Position numbers and translations under genes: made by a program. This document shows positions 51,788-58,990 of a DNA stretch of 64,000 nucleotides, piece by piece; position 1 is the stretch's first letter, and each line of letters starts with the position of its first letter. The stretch is from a virus. Below the pieces are notes generated by a model that saw only the letters and a list, made by a program, of their open reading frames with translations, searched no databases and was not told the DNA's origin. The DNA lies in IMG/VR virus record IMGVR_UViG_3300025121_000023, positions 48,561 through 112,560 of that record, one strand, 5' to 3'.

Positions 51788-52954
51788 TCATAAATTTTTA
51801 TCAATAAAATATCTTTCGAATCTTACCCCTTTGTATATATATTTTCTTCCAAATATAGTAAAATAATCATCTGTAAATATTGGTCTTTCTACATGATTAA
51901 TACTATCGAATATTACAACACCTCTATAAAAAATTTTAAACGGTTCACCATCACTAATATATGTTTGATAAAAATCTTTTATTTTAGGCGATTTAAATGT
52001 TTTTACTGGTATATTATCTTTTGGATTAACTTTTGTATTATGTTGATCTGTTCCACGTGGAACAATTTCAATATCATCTATTTTAGATTCTTCTTCTATA
52101 ATTATATTTTCTATTTCATTTGAAACTTCAATAGTCTTTTCAACTTCAACTATTTTATCTATATACACAATCTTTTCAACTTCTTTTGGAACTTCAACTA
52201 TCTTTTCAACTTCAACTATTTTATCTATATACACAATCTTTTCAACTTCAACTATTTTTTCTATTTCTTTATCTACATATACAATCTTTTCAACTTCAAC
52301 TATTTTATCTACATATACAATCTTTTCAACTTCTTTTGGAACTTCAACTATCTTTTCAACTTCAACTATCTTTTCAACTTCAACAATTTTTTCTATTTCT
52401 TTATCTACATATATAATCTTTTCAACTTCAACTATTTTTTCTATTTCTTTATCTACATATATAATCTTTTCAACTTCTTTTGGAATTTCAACAATTTTAT
52501 GTATTGGGTTTTCTATAATTTCATCTATTTTTGGTTCTACTTTTAAATATTCCATCATATTATCTGTATATTCATTAGATGATTTATTTACTACATCTAT
52601 TAACATTTGATTAATTAAATCTTGATTAATATTATTAGGTTTTGGTTCTATTTCAACTTTAAATACATTTATTTCTTCTTTAACAATATTTGCTATTTCT
52701 TCTAAATCTTTTTTATCTTTTTGATTTTCGGTTTCTTCTATTTTTTTATAAAGTTCTTCTAACTTATTATTTAATTTATTAATATCCCCTTTTAATTCAT
52801 TTTTAATTTCATTTTTAATCTTAGATTTATTTATTAAGGGTTTAGGTGTATCTATAGGCTTATCTTCCTTTATTTTTTCGGGTTTAGTTTTTTTAATTTG
52901 CATTTCTTCTTTATCCCAGAATTCATTATATTTTTTATTTGTAATTTTAGCCAT
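51788..52954 (-). CDS. Repetitive protein with V-E-K-I-V-x-V-D-K units
   Basis: 388 residues. The N-terminal 140 residues are Lys/Glu-rich helices. Residues about 155-275 consist of units like E-K-I-V-E-V-E-K-I-V-Y-V-D-K and P-K-E-V-E-K-I-V-Y, an alternating charged/hydrophobic pattern that could form a long beta or coiled fibre. The C-terminal 70 residues form a compact domain (FYQTYISDGEPFKIFYRGVV). The second parS-like palindrome falls between repeat and C-terminal domain, in the codons for VPRGT. It resembles linker or fibre proteins of phage tails. No specific family is recognised. Confidence 0.65.
   Translation of the reverse strand: MAKITNKKYNEFWDKEEMQIKKTKPEKIKEDKPIDTPKPLINKSKIKNEIKNELKGDINKLNNKLEELYKKIEETENQKDKKDLEEIANIVKEEINVFKVEIEPKPNNINQDLINQMLIDVVNKSSNEYTDNMMEYLKVEPKIDEIIENPIHKIVEIPKEVEKIIYVDKEIEKIVEVEKIIYVDKEIEKIVEVEKIVEVEKIVEVPKEVEKIVYVDKIVEVEKIVYVDKEIEKIVEVEKIVYIDKIVEVEKIVEVPKEVEKIVYIDKIVEVEKTIEVSNEIENIIIEEESKIDDIEIVPRGTDQHNTKVNPKDNIPVKTFKSPKIKDFYQTYISDGEPFKIFYRGVVIFDSINHVERPIFTDDYFTIFGRKYIYKGVRFERYFIDKNL
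52049..52064. other. parS-like 16-bp palindrome, site 2
   Basis: TGTTCCACGTGGAACA, identical to the site at 33872-33887 and preceded by the same C. It lies in the 51788-52954 gene. Confidence 0.7.
52130..52490 (-). repeat. Degenerate tandem coding repeat
   Basis: Units built from ATCTTTTCAACTTCAACTAT and TTATCTACATATACA variants alternate over about 360 bases (plus-strand reading). They code for the E-K-I-V repeats of the 51788 gene product. They keep the reading frame and are interrupted irregularly, unlike a CRISPR array. Confidence 0.85.
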
Positions 52955-53004
52955 ATTTTATAAATTATTCTGTCGTTTTTTTCTTAGACATTTTTGCTTT
53001 TTAT

Positions 53005-53016
53005 TTTTAATATATA
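53005..53016 (+). promoter_or_regulatory. Phage-type promoter motif for the 53043 gene
   Basis: TTTTAATATATA on the plus strand, 26 bases upstream of the ATG; a second ATATATATA stretch follows. Confidence 0.45.
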
Positions 53017-53042
53017 CCATATATATAAAAATAAGAAGAGCT

Positions 53043-53816
53043 ATGAGTAAATTGATCCGTTATAACCAATATAATTTTTTAAAAGAAAATTTTCCTATGC
53101 AATTAATTAAGGAAAGCACGGAATTCGCTGACATGCAGCTTGGTCAAGCAACTAACCCATTAGGTCCTGGGTTTGGATTTGCTACTGATCCAACTATGAG
53201 CATATACTCAGATGATTCATCACCCTATATAGATAATTATTCAAGAATGAGTCAAATGGTATCGGATTTAGGTAGAGTTATGAAAGATATACATACAGCA
53301 TTAAAAGGTGCAGGAACATCAAAATATGATTATTTTCTTGAAGATATAGATGAATATAAATCATTAAAAATATTAAGAATATTTATTAATACAGAATTAA
53401 AATTAGATATATATGTATCGTTTATTTTTATGGATGATGAGTTCTTTGGTGTATTTAGAAGTTTCAATGGAATAAATAAACCAAAATTTGATACAGATTT
53501 ATTAACTGATAAAAGATTTAATTATTTTGATAAAGAATATTATATCAAATTAAATAATTATTTTTATAAAATTATCTATAATTGGTTTATACCAGAAATA
53601 GGCAATTATAAAGTATTAAGTGATGATTTTAAAGTTAAAAATTCAATAGGTGATGATATTATAATTAAAAAGAATACAACAATTTATTTAAAAGGATATA
53701 ATACTGATCCTAATAATGATCCATATTTAATAATTAGATATAAAGATGAAATATATAAAATAATTAAAAATAATTATTATTACTTTAAATACTGGTGTCA
53801 AAAATTAAAAAATTAA
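53043..53816 (+). CDS. Tag-like hypothetical protein, 257 aa
   Basis: It begins MSKLIRYNQYNFLKENFPMQ, which keeps the aromatic/basic pattern and an E where cleavage would occur (FLKE), but it is the least typical tag. Residues 25-75 are Gly/Pro/Ser/Met-rich (GQATNPLGPGFGFATDPTMS), and the rest is a mixed domain with TELKLDIYVSFIFMDDEFFG and a C-terminal Ser/Asp-rich beta part. No family is recognised. A rare AGAAGAG stretch seven bases before the ATG could act as a ribosome-binding site. Confidence 0.65.
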   Translation: MSKLIRYNQYNFLKENFPMQLIKESTEFADMQLGQATNPLGPGFGFATDPTMSIYSDDSSPYIDNYSRMSQMVSDLGRVMKDIHTALKGAGTSKYDYFLEDIDEYKSLKILRIFINTELKLDIYVSFIFMDDEFFGVFRSFNGINKPKFDTDLLTDKRFNYFDKEYYIKLNNYFYKIIYNWFIPEIGNYKVLSDDFKVKNSIGDDIIIKKNTTIYLKGYNTDPNNDPYLIIRYKDEIYKIIKNNYYYFKYWCQKLKN

Positions 53817-53832
53817 TAAATAATATAATTAT

Positions 53833-54108
53833 ATGAAAGGTTATAACAATTATATAAATGAAAAAAAGAAAACAAAAAATATAGAAACACTATCTAAATT
53901 AAAAGATTATATTATAATAAAAGATGATATAGGAGAATTCTATTTTGTAAATAATATTACTAAAACAACTTGTGGAGAAAAAAATAAAATGAATAAAAAT
54001 TTTAAAGATTTTAAAACAGATGAAGACGGAAGAATATTAGCAGAATGTATCAATTGTAAAACAAAAGGATTATTATTAGATCATATAGATGAAATCATTT
54101 TCAAATAA
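53833..54108 (+). CDS. Small tagged protein with Cys pair
   Basis: 91 residues, beginning MKGYNNYINEKKKTKNIETL with a likely cut after NNYINE. A later part has TTCGEKNKMNKNFKDF and ECINCKTKG, so one Cys-x2-Cys and one single Cys; a zinc site is possible but incomplete. Its stop is one base from the stop of the convergent histidine kinase gene. The function is unknown. Confidence 0.65.
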   Translation: MKGYNNYINEKKKTKNIETLSKLKDYIIIKDDIGEFYFVNNITKTTCGEKNKMNKNFKDFKTDEDGRILAECINCKTKGLLLDHIDEIIFK

Positions 54109-54109
54109 T

Positions 54110-56026
54110 TTAAATATATTTTTTAATCATATTAATTAAATCTTTCTTAATAATTGGTTTAGTTAAATATCCATTACATCCAGAATTTAATGCATATTCT
54201 TTATCTTCAGATAATGCATAAGCAGTTACTATAATTATAGGTATATATTTATCTATTTCTCTTATTTTTTTAGTTGCTCCATATCCATCTAAAATAGGCA
54301 TTTTTACATCCATCAATATCATATCAATGTTAGAATTTCTTTCAAATTCTAACACCGCATCTAATCCATTAGTAACTCTTATTAAATTAAGTTCGTATTT
54401 TAATAACATTTTTGATATTAATAAATAATTTATATCTTCATCTTCTGCAATTAAAATAGTTTTATCTTTTATTTTTAATTCATCGAATTTTATATTTTCA
54501 TCTTTTTTTTCCTTTAAAGTATCATTATCAATTTGAATTGTAAAATAAAAAATAGAACCATTATCCATATTAGATTCAATCCATATTTTTCCACCCAATA
54601 AAGTTATTAAAGATTTAGAAATAGATAAACCTAATCCATTACCACCATAAATTTTATTTAATCCAAGATCTACTTGTCTAAATCTATCAAATATTATTTC
54701 TCTATTTTCTTCTTTAATACCAATACCAGTATCTTTAACATAAAATTTAACATACTTATTTATTATTTCATATCCAAATTCTACATATCCATAATCAGTA
54801 AATTTTAATGCATTTGATAATAAATTAATTAAAATTTGTTCTAATCTAACTTTATCAGTACTTATAACTATATTTTTAATATCTTCATTATAGATTAAAT
54901 TAACATCTGATTTAGAATTTTCATTTTTAAAAATTTCAAATAAATGCGACATAATTGGTTTTAGTTCGATTTTTTCTTTTGTTATTATTAATTGATTAGC
55001 TTCAATTTTGGATATATCTATTAAATCATTTATTATTTTTATTAATTGTTCAGAACTTTTATTAATATAATTTATGTAAGTTTTTATTTTATCTGGTCTT
55101 ATATCATTTGTTGCAAATAAACTAGAAAACCCAACTATACTATTTAATGGTGTCCTAATTTCATGAGACATATTAGCAAGAAATGCTGATTTTAATTTAT
55201 CACTTTCGATTGCTTTATTTTTAGCCTTTCGTAATGATATATTTTGTTTTTTTAATTTTTCTTCTATTTTAATTTTATCTGTAATATCTTCTTTAATAAC
55301 CATAAAATTATAAATTTCATCATTATTATTTTTTATCGGATTAATAATTGTTTTTTCAATATATATATCACCATTTTTCTTTTTATTAATAAGATTACCT
55401 TCCCATATATTACCTGTTACTATAGTTTTCCATAAATTTTCAAATGTTTTTTTAGGTATTAAATTAGAATTTAATATTCTATGATTTTTACCAATAACAT
55501 CTTTAATATTATATCCTGTTAATTTTGTAAAATATGGATTAACATATTCTATTATACCATTTTTATCAGTAATAATCATAGTTAATGGTAATTGATCAAT
55601 GGCTGTTTTTAGTTTTTTGTTTTCTTCTTCTTGTTTTTTACGGTGACTTATATCATTAATAATTATAAACATACTATCATAACCATTTATTACAGGTGAT
55701 GCATAAACTTCAACATCTTTTAATTCACCATTTTTTAATTTATGGATAAAATTAAAAAAATTAGAATCATTTTTCATAGCTTTCATCATTAAATTATCTA
55801 TATATTGTGGTTCTAAACAGTTTATATCATATATTGTTTTATTTAATATTTCTTCTTTTGTATATCCATAAAATTTTATTGCTGAATTATTAACATCAAT
55901 TATCTGTTTAGTTCTATAATCAATTTGCAACATCATTGCTTTATTATTAGTAAAAAAGGATTTAAACTTTTCTTCACTTTTTTCTAATTTTTTTTCTAAT
56001 TCATCGTATGTAGGTTTATCTTTCAT
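54110..56026 (-). CDS. Soluble hybrid histidine kinase (PAS-PAS-HisKA-HATPase-REC)
   Basis: 638 residues, no transmembrane helix. Two PAS domains (about 15-125 and 135-255) sense a cytoplasmic signal. The dimerisation domain has the phospho-acceptor H288 in MSHEIRTPLNS. The ATPase domain has the N box (NLLSNALKF, about 401-409), G1 (DTGIGI, D432) and G2 (GNGLGLSI, 463-470). The receiver domain has acidic residues E528-E530, acceptor D573 in LMDVKMP, T601 and K623, all intact. No output domain follows, so phosphate must pass to another protein, presumably a host HPt or response regulator. Base composition matches the neighbours, and a homing endonuclease sits two bases upstream. Such genes are very unusual in phages. 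Confidence 0.95.
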   Translation of the reverse strand: MKDKPTYDELEKKLEKSEEKFKSFFTNNKAMMLQIDYRTKQIIDVNNSAIKFYGYTKEEILNKTIYDINCLEPQYIDNLMMKAMKNDSNFFNFIHKLKNGELKDVEVYASPVINGYDSMFIIINDISHRKKQEEENKKLKTAIDQLPLTMIITDKNGIIEYVNPYFTKLTGYNIKDVIGKNHRILNSNLIPKKTFENLWKTIVTGNIWEGNLINKKKNGDIYIEKTIINPIKNNNDEIYNFMVIKEDITDKIKIEEKLKKQNISLRKAKNKAIESDKLKSAFLANMSHEIRTPLNSIVGFSSLFATNDIRPDKIKTYINYINKSSEQLIKIINDLIDISKIEANQLIITKEKIELKPIMSHLFEIFKNENSKSDVNLIYNEDIKNIVISTDKVRLEQILINLLSNALKFTDYGYVEFGYEIINKYVKFYVKDTGIGIKEENREIIFDRFRQVDLGLNKIYGGNGLGLSISKSLITLLGGKIWIESNMDNGSIFYFTIQIDNDTLKEKKDENIKFDELKIKDKTILIAEDEDINYLLISKMLLKYELNLIRVTNGLDAVLEFERNSNIDMILMDVKMPILDGYGATKKIREIDKYIPIIIVTAYALSEDKEYALNSGCNGYLTKPIIKKDLINMIKKYI

Positions 56027-56027
56027 T

Positions 56028-57569
56028 TTATATTAAATTTTCATATATATATTTTAAATTGCCAGAATTATAAATTCTATAAATTCCTCTTTCTAACATA
56101 ATTTCATGTTCTGTTTTATTTTTATTAAATCCTTTTTTAACTAAAATATCTTTTCTAAATCCAAATCTATATTGTTTTATTCCATCTATTATATAATGAT
56201 AATTTGGTTTAGTTTTATATATAAAATTAAAACCAATAATTTCATATAATTTTCCATTCGAATGACTTCTATCCGCATATGTAATTATATTTTTAAAATC
56301 ATATTTTTTTATAAAATATTTAAATAATTTTGAAGCACCACCTATTACATTAGTGTTTAATTTATTACAAAACCTTAACATTTCATATAATTTTTCGTTA
56401 TATTTTTGTCCAAGCGGTTTCCTCGTTTTACCAAAAGTCATTAAACTAACTAATTCATTTTCATAAAACAATCCTAATTTAATTGATGATCCTACAAAAC
56501 CTTGAATATGATTTTCATTTAAAAATCCTCTAACTAATTTATTATCAGTTATTTCTTTAATTTCAGTTTTTCTTGCATAAATTTTATTTGGATTTTTACT
56601 TAACTTATTTAAAATCATTGATTTAACTATATCCTGTTTATAAATCCAATCATCTTCATAAATATGTATAAGTTGAATATTTTGCTTTTCACATAATTCG
56701 GTTTTCATAAGATGGTAATTTTTATCTTTATTTAATTCATTATGCCAATTAAATCCATTAAATTCAAATGCTAATTTTAAATCAGGTAAGTAAATATCTA
56801 ATTCATAAGGTTTAATTTTTTGTCTATCATTTTTTATAATTTTACCATTATAATTATTTTTAATGAAATTATAAAATATATCTTCTATTCCAAAAATTGT
56901 TCTACCTATTTTATGACACTTTGTACATAAAATAGATTTAATTTCTTTTCTATTATATAATAAATCATATTTTATATTAAATGTATGATTTTTATTTTGA
57001 TCACAATCTATTTTTATTATTTTGTTTTCATAATTCCCACTAATAATATTTAAATCTTTATGTTTATTTCTTAATCTAAATATCCAAGATTCCGATAATG
57101 TTTTTTTCTTTTTTTCTTTAATGTTTTTTAATTTAGATACATTATCAACATTATATTTTTCTTTTAACGTATTTATCATTTTATTTTTAATATTATTATT
57201 CATTAAAGCTGATTCAACACCATATTTTTCTAACATTATTTTTTTATTTTTAATCTGATATTCTTTTAATTTAAATATTGAATCTTCACCATATCGTTCT
57301 TTTAGAGTGTTCTTAATTTTTATATTTTTGCATTTTGTACAATAATATTTTTCGGTATGGTTTTTTGTTTGTGTTATATAATTTTTATAAATAATTGATT
57401 TAACAATATTACAATTCATACATTTTACACTAATCTTAATATGAGAACCTAAAGGTAAATCTAATAGTTTTATCTTTAACATATCATCATTTAATATATA
57501 TCCTTTTGATTTATAATATTTTCTATTAATATTTGTTATATTAACAAATATTTCTTCATTTACTATCAT
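56028..57569 (-). CDS. Homing endonuclease with Vsr-like nuclease and GNAT/Mom-like C-terminus
   Basis: 513 residues, the third member of the family at 25594 and 34426. A zinc ribbon (KCMNCN and YCTKCKN), K-Y-G/R-Y-G repeats (LKERYGEDSIFK, LEKYGVESALM), nuclease core (ELDIYLPDLKLAFEFNGFNW, IQLIHIYEDDW) and GNAT-like domain (LVSLMTFGKTRKPLG, NVIGGASKLFKYFIK, YADRSHSNGKLYEIIGF) are all recognisable. It is inserted between the WYL-like gene (five bases upstream) and the histidine kinase gene (one base downstream), so all three are co-directional. Confidence 0.78.
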   Translation of the reverse strand: MIVNEEIFVNITNINRKYYKSKGYILNDDMLKIKLLDLPLGSHIKISVKCMNCNIVKSIIYKNYITQTKNHTEKYYCTKCKNIKIKNTLKERYGEDSIFKLKEYQIKNKKIMLEKYGVESALMNNNIKNKMINTLKEKYNVDNVSKLKNIKEKKKKTLSESWIFRLRNKHKDLNIISGNYENKIIKIDCDQNKNHTFNIKYDLLYNRKEIKSILCTKCHKIGRTIFGIEDIFYNFIKNNYNGKIIKNDRQKIKPYELDIYLPDLKLAFEFNGFNWHNELNKDKNYHLMKTELCEKQNIQLIHIYEDDWIYKQDIVKSMILNKLSKNPNKIYARKTEIKEITDNKLVRGFLNENHIQGFVGSSIKLGLFYENELVSLMTFGKTRKPLGQKYNEKLYEMLRFCNKLNTNVIGGASKLFKYFIKKYDFKNIITYADRSHSNGKLYEIIGFNFIYKTKPNYHYIIDGIKQYRFGFRKDILVKKGFNKNKTEHEIMLERGIYRIYNSGNLKYIYENLI

Positions 57570-57574
57570 AAACC

Positions 57575-58474
57575 TTATTTCTTTTTAACAAATGAATATA
57601 ATTTCCATTCATTTATATTATCTATTTTTTTATATTTATTTAATTGATTTATAAATGATAAACTTGTAGTTTGGTCAGGTAAAGATAATATTGTTTTGAA
57701 TGTTCCTTCTAATTTTCTATCAACATATAGTTTTATTAAACTATCTTTTTTTCCTTGTGCTCCTAAAATTGCAATATAATTATTTCCTATTACTGATTTT
57801 AAAAATGCTATTTTCATTAATCCTTGTTTTTTCTTATCAAAATATTCATTTTCCCAAGGATTTTCTAAATTTAAAATTGTTTCTGTATCTTTTACTTCAA
57901 TAGATGTAATACCTTGTTCTTGAATTTTAGTTTCGTCTTCATCTTCTATTAAACCTTGTTGTACTAACTTAAATTGATTTCTACGAATCATATTAAAATC
58001 TGCTGCTGCATATGTAGTATCGGTCATCACTCTATCGTTTCGTTTATATCCAATTGGTGGTAATCTAAAAAAATCACCTACAAACATCATTGATTTCATA
58101 TTCGATGTTTTAAATAATCTCCATACTTTTTTAGTATTTTTCTTTTCTGATACAGACCAACCATCTAAGTGCCAACCTCTTACAAGAACATTACCAGTAT
58201 TTGTGTTTCTACCTAAAACTAAAGGACATATAACTCTTTCACGACCACCTCTCCAAGAATCTTTATCACCTCTATAATTAATTAAAATAATCATACCGAA
58301 TTGAATAGCTTTAATCATAAGTTCTCTATTATAAGGAATAGGTTTATTAACAGGAAAATTCTTAATTAAATCTGGGTTTATTTTATCTTCATTTAATCGT
58401 TGCCAATTAACACGAGGGCTCATATATAAATCACCTCTATTATAATATAATTTGTAATGTTCTCTCTTCATCAA
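57575..58474 (-). CDS. Possible WYL-type regulatory protein
   Basis: 299 residues. The region about 50-150 has IQFGMIILINYRGDK, GGRERVICPLVLGRNTNTGN, VLVRGWHLDGWSVS and KVWRLFKTSNMKSMMF, the strand order of a WYL domain: I-x-Y, R-x-I-x-P, and R-x-F-x-x-x-x-I. The classic W-Y-L residues are not obvious, so the call is tentative. WYL domains bind nucleic acids or nucleotides and regulate defence or repair genes. The rest is unrecognised. Upstream on the minus strand is the phage-type motif TTTTTAATATATA at about 58495. Confidence 0.4.
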   Translation of the reverse strand: MMKREHYKLYYNRGDLYMSPRVNWQRLNEDKINPDLIKNFPVNKPIPYNRELMIKAIQFGMIILINYRGDKDSWRGGRERVICPLVLGRNTNTGNVLVRGWHLDGWSVSEKKNTKKVWRLFKTSNMKSMMFVGDFFRLPPIGYKRNDRVMTDTTYAAADFNMIRRNQFKLVQQGLIEDEDETKIQEQGITSIEVKDTETILNLENPWENEYFDKKKQGLMKIAFLKSVIGNNYIAILGAQGKKDSLIKLYVDRKLEGTFKTILSLPDQTTSLSFINQLNKYKKIDNINEWKLYSFVKKK

Positions 58475-58561
58475 ATGAAATACTTTTTACATATATATTA
58501 AAAAAGTATAACTAAAATAAATGATAAAGTGAAAATATTAATTTTTTTAAAAAGGCATAAA

Positions 58562-58810
58562 CTATTTTTTAATATTTGAAGAAATGTAATTTTTATAAAA
58601 TGTGATTTTTTTCATATCGTGTAAAATCTTTAAACAATCATCACAAACACCTAATATATAGATATCACCATCTAATGAACTACCAAATCCTGCTGATATT
58701 TTATCAACAATTCCATCAGCCCACATACAATTCTCTAAACTATCATCTGGTGAACCAATTATCTTTTTAATTAATTTATTACACCTTATACAATTATAAC
58801 TAGTTTTCAT
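58562..58810 (-). CDS. Small zinc-ribbon-like protein, 82 aa
   Basis: The sequence MKTSYNCIRCNKLIKKIIGS has a Cys-x2-Cys pair at the start and VCDDCLKILH has a second at about residue 56. Two pairs with a roughly 45-residue loop suggest a zinc ribbon; the loop is acidic (SPDDSLENCMWADGIVDKIS). A phage-type motif sits upstream on the minus strand at about 58835. The function is unknown. Confidence 0.65.
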   Translation of the reverse strand: MKTSYNCIRCNKLIKKIIGSPDDSLENCMWADGIVDKISAGFGSSLDGDIYILGVCDDCLKILHDMKKITFYKNYISSNIKK

Positions 58811-58956
58811 TTAAATTTATTTAATTTAAAATATATATTAAAATATATATTTTAAGTTTTAAAAAATTATAAATAAATATATGCTAACATTAGATAATTT
58901 TATGAATTTCGAAATTATTAATTTAAATTAATTAATTTCATATTTCTATATATTTT

Positions 58957-58969
58957 TTTTAATATATAA
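58957..58969 (+). promoter_or_regulatory. Phage-type promoter motif for the second histidine kinase
   Basis: TTTTAATATATAA, 21 bases upstream of the ATG at 58991. The kinase gene is thus under phage control. Confidence 0.5.
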
Positions 58970-58990
58970 TTTAAAATGTAATATTTATAA

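Noticed and set aside
52186-52416. Plus-strand frame rich in Leu, Gln and Phe
   Set aside because: It is the complement of the E-K-I-V repeat region, so its repetitive sequence is a shadow.
52130-52490. CRISPR array
   Set aside because: Repeats have no constant length or unique spacers and keep an open reading frame; they code for E-K-I-V units.
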